From: a virus | Length of the DNA stretch: 64,000 bases | Direction: 5' to 3' (one strand) | IMG/VR virus record: IMGVR_UViG_3300047319_000185 | Location: 1-64,000 of that record | The notes under the pieces: model-generated | Told to the model about the DNA's origin: nothing | Database searches by the model: none | What the model saw: the letters and a program-made list of their open reading frames with translations, nothing else | Translations under genes and position numbers: made by a program | Shown: piece by piece, positions 43,824 through 53,160 of the stretch | Position numbering within the stretch: the stretch's first letter is position 1 | Layout of the letters: every line of letters begins with the position of its first letter

Positions 43824-45722
43824 TTATCCGGTAGTTGTTGTAGAAGCGGCCATCTGGTTAATGTCGATCACAACGAACTCAGCAGGACTGTTAAGAGCCA
43901 AACCAACTTGTACGTGGACTTCGCCAGCAGCGATGGTTGTTGGAGTATTGTTTCCAGAGTCGCACTCTACAAAGAATGCCTGACTTGCTGTGTCTCCGTT
44001 AAGAACACCCTGCTGCCAAATTCCCTGTAGATATTGACTTACTACAGCAGAAAGTCTTGCCCATAGGTTTGCATTGTTGTTCTCGAAGATTGCAAACTGA
44101 GTAGCCTGTGTCAGCGTGTACTGGATATTCATAAGAGTACGCTCAATGGATACATAGCGACTAGGTAGTGTAGGTAGAAGAGTTCTTGCACCCATAACAC
44201 AGAATCCATAAGATGAAATATTACGGATGATGTTAATACCATTGGAGTTCAGGGTATCCAGGTTGGTATTCTGGAATGCCAGTTCAACTCCTGCAACTCT
44301 CTGAAGAGGAATGGTTACACCAGCAGGAGACTTCTGTACACCAACCTGAGCATCTGTCTGAGAGTACAGACCTAGAACAGCCCCACCAGGTGGAAGAGTT
44401 CTTGTAGCACCAGGTGTAGAAGAAACAGGATCTGGAACCTGTACCCATGGAGCGTAGATAGAAGCGGCAGATGTAGGAGTGATCTGACTATTTCCCACAA
44501 CCATATTCAGGTAGCTGTTCACAGTAGCGGACTCATTAGGCGTAAATCCGTCAGTTCCGATTGTTGCAGGTGGCGCATCAATTACTGTGAAGATATTAGG
44601 AACAGACTCTGTCCAAGCAAGAATAGGATTCAGAGTAGTTGTGGATGTAACACCAGGAAGATTCAGATCAAGATTGCCCTGAATAGTATTCAGAGTCTGT
44701 GTGGCAGTCAGAAGACTTGGAGTAGCTGACCCGTCAGCACCAGATGCAAGAGCTATAGGAGACTGGTCTTGTGGGGTGATGGCAGTAGTCCAGGTTGTAT
44801 ACGCGCCTAGGTCAACAGCATGAATGTACTTGGACCCTAGCAACGTAGAGTTAATCATGGATACTGCATAGCGCTGATCAGTTCTGTTCATTGTCACATC
44901 AATGAAACGCTCAACGATCATTGCGTCAGCGGTTCCACCATAGCGTACAGTCAGATTAAATCTTCCTACACCATTGACAGAGTCAGTGATATCGATGAAG
45001 ATCTGATTCCCCCAAGCTCCCACAGAGATACAGGAAAGCTTCAGAATTGGTACGGCAGTTCCAGTTGTATTGTAAAGAGGAATAGCTGTTGTAGGTGTGA
45101 AGCTACCATCATCAGTGAATGTAACTGTTGGGGAGGTAACAGAGCTTAGTAGTAGTGGAGTAGATAGTGGTCCACCAAGTGTAAGGTTACGACGGTAAAT
45201 CTTGTAACTGGTTGCTGTAGCTACAGCGGTCCAGGTAAGTACAACATTATTAGTCACAGTAAGAGTCTGGTTGGCGATAGCCTGTACAGGTACAGAACCA
45301 TTGGTTTCACCAGGAGACTTCACAGCAGTAACAGTGTACTCGTATGTGTAAGAAGGTGTAGTAGTTCCACCTGGTGTTGCACCAAGACCTGTTGGAGGAA
45401 GGATTGCTCCTACTCCTGCTTCACGGTCATTAAGAGTCTCGTTAGCTGCTACAGCATCAGAAGCTGCTGCGCGAACTACATAGCACTGATTTCCATTATT
45501 GGCGAAGTACTGCCATACGGCAAAGGGAAGATAGTTAGTGCCATTTCCGAATCCGCCGAACTGATCCACGAACTGGTTCCAACTATTTACAAGGGTTGGC
45601 TGAGTTGGTCCCTGAGTGTGAACACCCACGAACGCAGCCGTAGCTGCACCAGGACTATTGGTCCCAATGGTCAGCGGAGTCAATGATGTATTAACATATA
45701 CACCAGGACGCTGATATGTCAT
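43824..45722 (-). CDS. Tail sheath protein, 632 aa
   Basis: Contractile sheath subunit. The N-terminus RPGVYVNTSLTPLTIGTNSPGAATAAFVGVHTQGPTQPTLVNSWNQFVDQFG and the C-terminal part (GINIIRNISSYGFCVMGARTLLPTLPSRYVSIERTLMNIQYTLTQ) match the family. An Fn3-like insert (residues about 115-210, YEYTVTAVKSPGETNG...ATSYKIYRR) is present, probably exposed on the tail surface. This gene establishes the myovirus type. Confidence 0.95.
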   Translation of the reverse strand: MTYQRPGVYVNTSLTPLTIGTNSPGAATAAFVGVHTQGPTQPTLVNSWNQFVDQFGGFGNGTNYLPFAVWQYFANNGNQCYVVRAAASDAVAANETLNDREAGVGAILPPTGLGATPGGTTTPSYTYEYTVTAVKSPGETNGSVPVQAIANQTLTVTNNVVLTWTAVATATSYKIYRRNLTLGGPLSTPLLLSSVTSPTVTFTDDGSFTPTTAIPLYNTTGTAVPILKLSCISVGAWGNQIFIDITDSVNGVGRFNLTVRYGGTADAMIVERFIDVTMNRTDQRYAVSMINSTLLGSKYIHAVDLGAYTTWTTAITPQDQSPIALASGADGSATPSLLTATQTLNTIQGNLDLNLPGVTSTTTLNPILAWTESVPNIFTVIDAPPATIGTDGFTPNESATVNSYLNMVVGNSQITPTSAASIYAPWVQVPDPVSSTPGATRTLPPGGAVLGLYSQTDAQVGVQKSPAGVTIPLQRVAGVELAFQNTNLDTLNSNGINIIRNISSYGFCVMGARTLLPTLPSRYVSIERTLMNIQYTLTQATQFAIFENNNANLWARLSAVVSQYLQGIWQQGVLNGDTASQAFFVECDSGNNTPTTIAAGEVHVQVGLALNSPAEFVVIDINQMAASTTTTG

Positions 45723-45755
45723 TAATATCTCCTAGCTAGGTAATTAATTGGTGGC

Positions 45756-47669
45756 TTACGTGTGATCAACGATCAGCCACGCAACGGTTGATGTATCCGC
45801 CGCATTACTGGAGTGGATAACGAAAGATGTACCTGCTGTAATAGTACCAATATTTAGGAATCCGGCGGTTCCACCGGTTATTTGTGGTGTCAGATAGATA
45901 CGACTATTAGCAGTTACAGCAGTAGTAGCTACAGTAACAGTTCCTGCAACAAGAACAGAAGTTCCCATCTTGGCATTCGTACCTTCTGCAATCTTTACAC
46001 CGCGACCAGCAGTAACAATAGCTAGGTCAGTTGTTGTTAGACCAAGTTGATTAGCCGCAGTTCTTCCAACAGTTACATCTCTAGCGGCAGCACCAGAGCC
46101 TACCGTGAATGAGCCATCTCCAAGTAAGCGAAATCTATCAAAAGCATCTGCACTATTTACATTGGAGGACAAGATAGTATTACCACTTGCGGAAGGCTGT
46201 GCAGCAATATTTCCCTTAGCAGAAGCTGCTGTACCTGTATTACCCAAAGTTACACTGGTAACAAAGTTGAAATTACCAGCACTAGTTTCCAATACAGCAG
46301 AAGGTGTTGCAGTAAACCAGTTAGCAGATGTTGATCCGGTACCTTGGAAAGAGGCATTGATAAAACGAACAGCTTGTGCAGCAGATATATTTACAGTCTG
46401 CTGCACTCCAGGAGTACCTATGGTAACTATTGGGGAGGCGAATCTGCAATCATCAACGTAGCCTGTTGAGGTTCCTGACCAGTTAATATCATAATTACTG
46501 CCAGTGGCTCCTTGACCACTAGTAGAAAAGAACAAGTCATTAAGATGAACAGGTGCCCCAGTACCCTCAACGGAAATACCATGAGTCTGATTATTAATGA
46601 AGCGTAGAGTACTAAGATGAATATTTACCGCAGCACCCGTAATACGCACACCTATAAGACCTTGCTGAATAACTCCACCGTCTATCTGAACATTCTGTGG
46701 AGACCCATTAGCGCTGTCTTCAATAAGAACATTATTACCTGTGTTTGGGCCTAGTGCATCCAAATTCTTTATAAAGGATGCTGCACAGTTCCCCTTTATA
46801 TGAAGACCCACACCTGTACCCAGAGATGTCCATAGGAATAGATTAGTAGCAAGAATATCCCAAGCATCTTCAATTCTAAGACCATCTAGATTAGCTGAGG
46901 CTCCTGTGGTAACTCCTCCGGAGATGTACTGAATATTGGATACGAAGGAATTTACAGCAAAACCAGAAGCAGTGTTTCCTAGGAATCTGATGCCACCAGC
47001 AGAAGATCGGATAATAACATCCGTTATCATAGTCGCATCAGGATTATTACTTGAACTACCTCCGGCTGTTACTTCAATCGCCCATCCGTTGATGAACCAG
47101 AATACGCAACGAGTAATTTTGGAACGACGTACAGCCGTTACTTCTACAGCATTAGCAATAGGATTACTAGTAGTAGTTGCATTATTTCCCTGAATAGTCA
47201 GGTCCACAACTTCACAAGTACTAGCAGTTATCTGAATAGCATAAGCTCCAGTAAAGCTGGAACCAATAGTAAGCTTAGCATTCTCTGCCCCAGAACCTCT
47301 AAGAACTGTTCCCACATTTGGGACAGTTAACTGAGAACTGTTAAGTAGGTAATTACCTGGTGGAAAGAATACTGTTCCACCATTAACAGCAGCGTTTATT
47401 GCTGCCTGAATAGCGGCAGTATCATCAACTACGCCGTTTCCTACTGCGAGATAATCCTTAACATTATATTGGTTTACTCCTGCTGCCGCCCCAGCACTTA
47501 TACCTAAATGGGATACCGCTAAAGGAACATTGGTTAGGTCACTTAAGTTATTCGCGCGCTGTAGCGCCCCAGCTATTGTGGAAGTATTGTTATTATCCAA
47601 CTGAGTTAACGCAGCATTGAGAGAGATATCCCAATTCAAAGAACCCTTAACGGGTAGTACTACTGCCAT
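45756..47669 (-). CDS. Tailspike-like protein with pectate-lyase beta-helix, 637 aa
   Basis: VKDYLAVGNGVVDDTAAIQAAINAAVNGGTVFFPPGNYLL is the start of a pectate-lyase-3-type right-handed beta-helix that continues to about residue 430. The C-terminal 180 residues look like a trimerisation or head-binding domain. The N-terminal 80 residues are an attachment part. It may degrade or bind host polysaccharide. It lies between neck and sheath genes, not among the other fibre genes. Confidence 0.85.
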   Translation of the reverse strand: MAVVLPVKGSLNWDISLNAALTQLDNNNTSTIAGALQRANNLSDLTNVPLAVSHLGISAGAAAGVNQYNVKDYLAVGNGVVDDTAAIQAAINAAVNGGTVFFPPGNYLLNSSQLTVPNVGTVLRGSGAENAKLTIGSSFTGAYAIQITASTCEVVDLTIQGNNATTTSNPIANAVEVTAVRRSKITRCVFWFINGWAIEVTAGGSSSNNPDATMITDVIIRSSAGGIRFLGNTASGFAVNSFVSNIQYISGGVTTGASANLDGLRIEDAWDILATNLFLWTSLGTGVGLHIKGNCAASFIKNLDALGPNTGNNVLIEDSANGSPQNVQIDGGVIQQGLIGVRITGAAVNIHLSTLRFINNQTHGISVEGTGAPVHLNDLFFSTSGQGATGSNYDINWSGTSTGYVDDCRFASPIVTIGTPGVQQTVNISAAQAVRFINASFQGTGSTSANWFTATPSAVLETSAGNFNFVTSVTLGNTGTAASAKGNIAAQPSASGNTILSSNVNSADAFDRFRLLGDGSFTVGSGAAARDVTVGRTAANQLGLTTTDLAIVTAGRGVKIAEGTNAKMGTSVLVAGTVTVATTAVTANSRIYLTPQITGGTAGFLNIGTITAGTSFVIHSSNAADTSTVAWLIVDHT

Positions 47670-47680
47670 GGAAACTCCTA

Positions 47681-48301
47681 CTACTCGACTGGGGGAAGAA
47701 CTGAAATAGTATTTATAACGGTGTGTACCTGTAGATACTTATTTACCTCTATAGGTAGTAGCTCTGTGGAAACTCTAACAGAATAGATGGAGTGGAATAC
47801 TCTCTTATCATCAGTATCATGAGTGCTCTGTCTCTCTGGGCCGGACATAAGATCCATTCGGCGTACTGTGCCATCCTCAGGTATTGCTAGATAGCCATGT
47901 CTTACGCTAAGGAAATCAGGTCCAGATAGTACAGCAGAAAGAAAAGTAGAGTGCTTGTTAGTTCTGGAAAGTACTTCTATTTGGTAATCAATATTATACG
48001 GTATAGGAGTAAAAGCCCAGTATGGACTATTAGTGACGTCTAGGTTAGAGTCATTTATCCACTGCTCAAAACCTTCTGGAGTGTACGGCAACTGTGACCA
48101 ACCAGAGGAAGCACGCTCTGCATCATATGACAAGCCAACATTGCAGATGATGATAGAAGGGTAGGTAAGGTCTACTAGTTCCGTATCATTGTCCAGCCAG
48201 GTAACCTGTACTGGTCTTCCTGTATCAGGAGCATTGACGTCCTGTACAACCATTCCGGAGAATTTTTCCATCATGGCTCTATCTTCATTGAAGATAAACA
48301 T
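47681..48301 (-). CDS. Tail terminator or neck protein, 206 aa
   Basis: Positioned just before the spike and sheath genes, and after the neck genes. The pattern VTWLDNDTELVDLTYPSIIICNVGLSYDAERA...NIDYQIEVLSRTNKHSTFLSAVL fits tail-completion proteins. The family is inferred from position and general fold. Confidence 0.6.
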   Translation of the reverse strand: MFIFNEDRAMMEKFSGMVVQDVNAPDTGRPVQVTWLDNDTELVDLTYPSIIICNVGLSYDAERASSGWSQLPYTPEGFEQWINDSNLDVTNSPYWAFTPIPYNIDYQIEVLSRTNKHSTFLSAVLSGPDFLSVRHGYLAIPEDGTVRRMDLMSGPERQSTHDTDDKRVFHSIYSVRVSTELLPIEVNKYLQVHTVINTISVLPPVE

Positions 48302-48313
48302 ATAACTCCTTAC

Positions 48314-49021
48314 TTACTGGTTGGCTGGATTAGGATTTAATGATGGAATAATCTGTCTTAGCTGCTTGCTCATTCCATTTGACGGCTCAGGAACCTTGTA
48401 GTTAAGTGGATAAGCACTACCATGACCACTGTTGTATGGATCATAGGAAGCATTGTTTAGATTCCACTGCTGTTCAAACGCTGCACCAGATCTGACATCT
48501 GTTGGAACAGCATACTGTGCGAACTGTATATCATTTACTAGCTCATCCGGCTTAACCTGTGTGGCATCAATAGCCACGATAATGTCTCGCTGTTGAATCT
48601 GGCCGAGAACCTGCACAGTGGTTACACGGAATACCTTTGTGTCATAGACGAATCTGTCCTTAAGGTAGTTAGCAGTATTGATATCCATCTTATTCAGACC
48701 CAGCTTCTTCAACTGGTCAAAGGATAATGTGACATGCGCTCTGTCGTTGTAGTAGAAACCGTCTTCAGAATTATCGTTGTCTCCCTCAATATGGATAACA
48801 TGGAGAGCTGGAACATTCATAGGACCAAAATAGATTCTACCCAAAGGAGAATCTGCTTCACCATAGACAGGATCAACACTGGACTGGTCGTAAGCAAATC
48901 TGAAATAGGCTACAGTATCTCCTGTCCATCTCTGCCAATCACGAAGACCTCCATAGATAGAGGCAGTTTCAAAGTCGACAGAAAAGCGGCCACCCTTCCA
49001 GCCTGCTCGGTCAATCGCCAT
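48314..49021 (-). CDS. Neck or head-tail connector protein, 235 aa
   Basis: Beta-rich (YFRFAYDQSSVDPVYGEADSPLGRIYFGPMNVPALHVIHIEGDNDN...DRFVYDTKVFRVTTVQVLGQIQQRDIIVAIDATQV), with a shape typical of head-closure proteins. The position between adaptor and terminator supports it. Confidence 0.6.
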   Translation of the reverse strand: MAIDRAGWKGGRFSVDFETASIYGGLRDWQRWTGDTVAYFRFAYDQSSVDPVYGEADSPLGRIYFGPMNVPALHVIHIEGDNDNSEDGFYYNDRAHVTLSFDQLKKLGLNKMDINTANYLKDRFVYDTKVFRVTTVQVLGQIQQRDIIVAIDATQVKPDELVNDIQFAQYAVPTDVRSGAAFEQQWNLNNASYDPYNSGHGSAYPLNYKVPEPSNGMSKQLRQIIPSLNPNPANQ

Positions 49022-49054
49022 ACTAGCTCTCTTTCCATGGAGGTCTTCATTGGA

Positions 49055-49879
49055 CTACAATCCCCATAGGCCACCGAAGATAGGTGAACTTAGGTTGCTC
49101 TCGTCTTCTTCTCTTGCATCGATAGGAGGCAACTGACGACGTGGCAATTCGTAATCGTCGTACTCTCTGTCCTCAAAGATAGGTACCAAACGATTGGTAG
49201 TTCTGGAAACTCTACGAATCTTGGACATCTCTATTGCGTTTAGTCCTACGTTAAGCATAGCGCAAAGCTGGTTGTACCTTGCAGTCATACCATCGATCTG
49301 TTCACGGATCTGCTGGTATCTCTGACTACGCGGAACAGTAGTTCCATCAGCGGAAGAGATATCGATATCGGTAGAAGCATCAGTAGCAAGTGCCCAAAGA
49401 GCATCAATGGATGCGCGGATAGCTACTAGAGTTCCTTCAATCTCTGGGAGATTGGATAGATCCATTGGTACTCTGACGTACTTAAGGAATCCATTTGAAT
49501 CCTTGTAGCGTGTCTTGGTTGTTCTACCATTGACGTGCTGAAGAGTCGCATCATTTATAAAATCTGTAAGCTCAGTATCGGAAAACATTCCACCAGCAAA
49601 TCCTGATACTACAAGAGTATCTCCTTGAGGAAGTGGTGCTGAAGCTCCCTGTAGGAAGATGCGGCCTTCCTGACTATTGAAACTGTAGTCAGTATTGGCT
49701 ACTAGAAGGATAGGTGCTTGATTATGAATCCATGTTACTGTCACGTTCCATACATTGAAATCTGTAAGATCATAGGTGGACACCATTCCCGTACCTAAGA
49801 AGGTATCTGAGAATGGTGCCCCTGTGTCCCCCAGCTCAGTGCGGACTCTACTGATAATGTCCTGAGTAGTGAAGCCCAT
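49055..49879 (-). CDS. Head-tail adaptor-like protein, 274 aa
   Basis: Starts TTQDIISRVRTELGDTGAPFSD, a common beginning of adaptor proteins that attach to the portal ring. The later part has helices (RYQQIREQIDGMTARYNQLCAML). The C-terminal tail is acidic and proline-rich. The exact role is inferred from position. Confidence 0.65.
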   Translation of the reverse strand: MGFTTQDIISRVRTELGDTGAPFSDTFLGTGMVSTYDLTDFNVWNVTVTWIHNQAPILLVANTDYSFNSQEGRIFLQGASAPLPQGDTLVVSGFAGGMFSDTELTDFINDATLQHVNGRTTKTRYKDSNGFLKYVRVPMDLSNLPEIEGTLVAIRASIDALWALATDASTDIDISSADGTTVPRSQRYQQIREQIDGMTARYNQLCAMLNVGLNAIEMSKIRRVSRTTNRLVPIFEDREYDDYELPRRQLPPIDAREEDESNLSSPIFGGLWGL

Positions 49880-49892
49880 AGCTGGAACCTAC

Positions 49893-50345
49893 TTACTGTT
49901 GTGTGAGTGTGATATTAGCTATTGGAATAGTAATAGATTGATTCTGTGGAGCCAGCACTGGTATATCCCACTGCCAAGTAGCAATAACTTCCCCAGAAGT
50001 TCCGGATACAACATTGACCAGTGCCCCAAATGTTGTAGTAGTTCCAGAGCCAGCAGCTCCTGTAAAGGGTCCGAATGTCAGAAGATTAGAATTCTGAATC
50101 TGACTGGTTCCATTATTAGGTGTAGATGCTGCTGTAAATGTAGCGACCTGTCGTGCATAACCTGTAGCCGCAAGTTCAGTAAGTTCTGATAGCTGCGGAT
50201 TAGTTGGAACTGCTGAAGTAGTCGTAGGATCTGCGGTCAGTAGCATAACGTATGCAGTTGTCGGAGGAGTCCAACCACCTAGTGAAGTACCTGTAATCCA
50301 GTCCAGCATGGCACGGTCTGTTGTGTCGGTGAAATTACCTGACAT
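49893..50345 (-). CDS. Virion protein of tail-accessory type, 150 aa
   Basis: The pattern WTPPTTAYVMLLTADP...TELAATGYARQVATFTAAS...NSNLLTFGPFTGAAGSGTTTTFGALVNV matches a family of beta-sandwich structural proteins found near phage heads and tails. It probably decorates the particle. The match is by pattern only. Confidence 0.7.
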   Translation of the reverse strand: MSGNFTDTTDRAMLDWITGTSLGGWTPPTTAYVMLLTADPTTTSAVPTNPQLSELTELAATGYARQVATFTAASTPNNGTSQIQNSNLLTFGPFTGAAGSGTTTTFGALVNVVSGTSGEVIATWQWDIPVLAPQNQSITIPIANITLTQQ

Positions 50346-50380
50346 ATTGACTTCCTATTTTGTCGAGACAAAAGCTTGTC

Positions 50381-50761
50381 TTAGCGGTAGCCACCGGTCC
50401 ATAGGAGGCCCTTACTGTCTAGGTGTCTCGCCAAATCCAGCGGCACCGTATACTTGCGGCCCTCTTCAAAGTTATAGTGCTGTCCGGCACCAAAGGTTAC
50501 AGACTCAAGAGTAGTATTCGGGATGATCGTACGAGTCGGGGTTTCCAGCTCAATCTCTTCATCTCTTTGGTAAAGCTCATCCTCTACTACACGGGTAAGG
50601 GGACCATCTGAATAATCAATAGGAACTGCGTTCTCCTCGGCTTCAACCTCAGCCATCATAGAAATTTCCTGTGATCTCTTCTTGAGTTCAGCCTGGTTTT
50701 CCTTCTGAAGACGCTCAGTCTCAATACCTGTCAAGTCTCCTGCACGCTTACGTGGTGGCAT
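50381..50761 (-). CDS. Hypothetical virion-operon protein, 126 aa
   Basis: First gene of the tail operon. ATG 50761 follows TTGGAGAATAGA. The N-terminus is basic and helical (MPPRKRAGDLTGIETERLQKENQAELKKRS), with a C-terminal folded part (VTFGAGQHYNFEEGRKYTVPLDLARHLDSKGLL) that resembles a short gp-type adaptor tail. Role unknown. Confidence 0.6.
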   Translation of the reverse strand: MPPRKRAGDLTGIETERLQKENQAELKKRSQEISMMAEVEAEENAVPIDYSDGPLTRVVEDELYQRDEEIELETPTRTIIPNTTLESVTFGAGQHYNFEEGRKYTVPLDLARHLDSKGLLWTGGYR

Positions 50762-50773
50762 TCTATTCTCCAA

Positions 50774-50784
50774 TTTAGTTTCTC
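50774..50784 (-). promoter_or_regulatory. Leader box GAGAAACTAA before the tail operon
   Basis: The 10-mer (read on the minus strand, 50784 to 50775) followed by three bases and GGAGAA is identical to the block before the terminase gene (61980-61989). Both lie just before the first gene of a late operon. A shared leader or late-promoter element is inferred. No clear -35/-10 pair was seen here. Confidence 0.4.
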
Positions 50785-50866
50785 AGTTAGTAGGATCTCT
50801 GATCCGTTATCTATATTGTAACGCTTTTGATATGGGGTTTAGGGTTGGTACAGCTTTTGAGGACAC

Positions 50867-50895
50867 TAGACACACTATGGGGACTGTGCTATGAT
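50867..50895 (+). promoter_or_regulatory. Sigma-70-like promoter of the plus-strand island
   Basis: TAGACA (50867-50872), a 17-base spacer, then TATGAT (50890-50895), preceded by TGC, an extended -10. Transcription would start near 50902, which excludes the ATG at 50891 as the translation start. Confidence 0.65.
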
Positions 50896-50929
50896 GATCT
50901 TATCATCCACTTCAACGAAAGGCTTTACT

Positions 50930-51229
50930 GTGAAGAACATTCTGCACTTCGACCTTAACGAGACTAAGTCTGCCAAGATTCTAGCAAACCAGGAAAACAT
51001 CTGCCTAGTCTGCCAGCTACCTTTTGGCAAGGAGCACCCTAAGTATGACGTGTTTGCTCCTGCTGATGAGAACCACGGTTTTGAACCCTGCATGACTCAG
51101 GTCACTCTAAACTCTCCCTTGGGTATGCACTTTATCCATATAGATTGTGATCTGGGAATGTACCTATTCGACTATAGTGCTGAGCTTATGCAGAGGGCCT
51201 ATGCTTATGTCACTAAGGAGAATAATTAG
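50930..51229 (+). CDS. Small metal-binding-like protein, 99 aa
   Basis: The start is GTG at 50930 because the promoter -10 overlaps the earlier ATG codons and AAAGG lies upstream. The product has CLVC (near residue 25), then PCMTQ and HIDCD, Cys/His spacing that could bind one zinc. It lies 4 bases before the endonuclease gene in the same transcript. Unknown family. It is on the opposite strand from almost all neighbours. Confidence 0.65.
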   Translation: MKNILHFDLNETKSAKILANQENICLVCQLPFGKEHPKYDVFAPADENHGFEPCMTQVTLNSPLGMHFIHIDCDLGMYLFDYSAELMQRAYAYVTKENN

Positions 51230-51233
51230 GCTA

Positions 51234-52007
51234 ATGGCTACCATTGAATGTTCAGTCGATGAGTGTATGACTAAGGTGCACTCAAAGGGTCTGTGTCAGA
51301 AGCACTATCGCAGGTTTAACCGGAATGGTAATACTGATCTCCAGGGTACTCCTGAGATTAGCTGGGAGCTGATTCGTGCTAAGAGTGTTCAGTATAACGA
51401 TTGTATTATCTGGCAGGGTTCTACTGATAAGGACGGATATCCTCGGGCTTACTCCCCTGCCCTTTATAAGGCAGGAAGCACCAATCCACTAATATATATT
51501 CGACGCTGGATTATGGAACAGCTAGGGGAGGATATAAAGTCTAATATTATAGAGAGTTCCTGCGGAGATAAGCTCTGTCTATCAAAGAAGCACCTTCAGA
51601 AGTCTACAGTTTCTGAAGGTCTATGGACTGCCGCAGGAATAAACTCTCGTAAAGAGTTCTGTCCTAGCGGCCACCCTATAGATTCAGAAACTAAGGACGG
51701 TAAGCGATACTGCCGAATTTGCACTAAGGGATATCAGCTTAAGTATCTTTACGGAATTAATCTTGATGAGTATAACCAAATGCTTGTTGATCAGGATAAT
51801 AAGTGTGTTGGTTGCGAGAAAACCTTTGGTCGTATTCCTGGGCCCTGGGGAGATCGTACAGAAGCATTTGTGGACCATTGTCATTACTCAGGGCTAGTTA
51901 GAGCGCTTCTCTGTATGAAGTGTAATAGTATCCTAGGATTCGCTAAGGATAGTATAGCTACCCTTAAAAATCTTATTAAGCTATTAGAAGCTAATACTGT
52001 AGATTAA
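51234..52007 (+). CDS. HNH-zinc-finger and endonuclease VII fusion, 257 aa
   Basis: A homing-endonuclease-like N-terminus: zinc knuckle CSVDECMTKVHSKGLCQKHYRR, then CIIWQGSTDKDGYPRAY...CGDKLCLSKKHL, a degenerate HNH_3-type pattern. The C-terminal third is an endonuclease VII domain: YGINLDEYNQMLVDQDNKCVGCEKTF, FVDHCHYSGLVRALLCMKCNSILGFAKDS, with the zinc cysteines and the D-H-C-H motif. It would cut branched or target DNA. It is in its own transcription unit between head and tail operons, typical of a mobile passenger. Confidence 0.8.
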   Translation: MATIECSVDECMTKVHSKGLCQKHYRRFNRNGNTDLQGTPEISWELIRAKSVQYNDCIIWQGSTDKDGYPRAYSPALYKAGSTNPLIYIRRWIMEQLGEDIKSNIIESSCGDKLCLSKKHLQKSTVSEGLWTAAGINSRKEFCPSGHPIDSETKDGKRYCRICTKGYQLKYLYGINLDEYNQMLVDQDNKCVGCEKTFGRIPGPWGDRTEAFVDHCHYSGLVRALLCMKCNSILGFAKDSIATLKNLIKLLEANTVD

Positions 52008-52009
52008 AT

Positions 52010-52050
52010 AATACCCTTCCTTTCTATAAACTCTAGAAAGGAAGGGTATT
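52010..52050. terminator. Bidirectional terminator between the head operon and the plus-strand island
   Basis: A perfect 16-bp stem (52010-52025 with 52035-52050) and 9-base loop, with TCTTTATG on the plus side and TATTTAATC on the minus side. It can end both converging transcripts. Confidence 0.85.
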
Positions 52051-52071
52051 TCTTTATGCTAAACTATGGTA

Positions 52072-53103
52072 TTAGTTAGTTGATGCAATTACTACGGAAA
52101 TGTCTGTGATTAATCCCAATCCCCATATAGCATACCAAGCAAGTGCGTGCTCTCTTCCAAAATCTAGGATACCGCCATCGCGCAATTCAACAGGTAGAGA
52201 AATAGCGTGTCCGAATGCATTGTCTCCAATGAAGATGGAATCATAACGGTTAGTTGCACCATTACCAGTTGTTACACCATTAGTTGTGGTATCAGTTGTC
52301 CAACCTGCTCCAGCTCCACCTACAACATTACGAACCTGAGTAGTCTCGATAAACACTACGTCGTTGAGTCTACCTATCTCACCTAACATGAAATTACCTG
52401 GGGCAGCATACTTAGTCATTTCAATAAACTGTGGGTCATTTCTTAGCCAACGTGACTGGTGTGGGTGTACGAAACATACATATGTCTCACCAAGTCTTGG
52501 AACATTCTTTGTAGCCAAAGTTTCTACAGCGTCGAATACAACCTGGGAAGTAAGGTTGAAGTCACCAGTCATAGATACATTGGATGTTCCAGGAGTTCCT
52601 ACATTGTAGAATACCTGGTTGTTGATTGCGCCAGAATCCTTCTGGTATCCGAATAGCTGAGAGGATGCCTGTAGAAGAGTGTTTCTTGCGGAGATGTCTA
52701 GGTAGGTAGCCATGTTACGACCTAGTAGACGAGAAGCAGAAGCCATAACATCATCGAAGGATGCGTTAAGTAGAAGCTCGGAAACAGCAACAGCGAATCC
52801 CTGTTCTGCAACAGTAATAGAGAACTGAGAAGCTGTTAGTGGAGCAGTCTGCATACGAATACCTTCAACAAGCTGGGAAGCCTGTCCAAGGTTGTTGTAT
52901 CTCATGAAATTAATTGTAAGACCAGGTGTAACACCTAGCTCTGTCTTCTTTACTGCGAATTGCTCGAAACGCAGAATAGGCATTGCCTGGAATAGAATTT
53001 CTTTTGACCAGATGGTCTGAATTGCTGGGGAAAGAGCAGAGCTACTTCCATAGGAGGTTGGGGCTCCGGAAATATTCGGTGTGCCCGTAATTGCTGAGGC
53101 CAT
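52072..53103 (-). CDS. Major capsid protein, N4-gp56 family, 343 aa
   Basis: Main head subunit with the HK97 fold of the N4 gp56 type: SSALSPAIQTIWSKEILFQAMPILRFEQFAVKKTELGVTPGLTINFMRYNNLG near the start, SITVAEQGFAVAVSELLLNASFDDVMASASRLLGRNMATYLD in the middle, and a C-terminal IFIGDNAFGHAISLPVELRD. The position after the scaffold and portal genes is usual. Confidence 0.92.
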   Translation of the reverse strand: MASAITGTPNISGAPTSYGSSSALSPAIQTIWSKEILFQAMPILRFEQFAVKKTELGVTPGLTINFMRYNNLGQASQLVEGIRMQTAPLTASQFSITVAEQGFAVAVSELLLNASFDDVMASASRLLGRNMATYLDISARNTLLQASSQLFGYQKDSGAINNQVFYNVGTPGTSNVSMTGDFNLTSQVVFDAVETLATKNVPRLGETYVCFVHPHQSRWLRNDPQFIEMTKYAAPGNFMLGEIGRLNDVVFIETTQVRNVVGGAGAGWTTDTTTNGVTTGNGATNRYDSIFIGDNAFGHAISLPVELRDGGILDFGREHALAWYAIWGLGLITDISVVIASTN

Positions 53104-53127
53104 ATTTAGTCCTTATCGATTATATGG

Positions 53128-53151
53128 GTTCGGGCACTAGCCGTACCCAGT
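53128..53151 (-). other. Imperfect stem between scaffold and capsid genes
   Basis: GGGTACGGC and GCCCGAACCC can pair around a short loop with one mismatch and one bulge. It lies in the 57-base gap before the capsid start and could influence capsid translation or transcript stability. Confidence 0.35.
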
Positions 53152-53160
53152 GTATTTAAC

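Noticed and set aside
50891-50929. Extension of the plus-strand gene to ATG 50891
   Set aside because: That ATG lies inside the -10 box of the promoter, so it cannot be on the main transcript.
53104-53125. TATAAT before the capsid gene as a promoter
   Set aside because: No -35 at the right distance, and the ribosome site lies too close for a leader.
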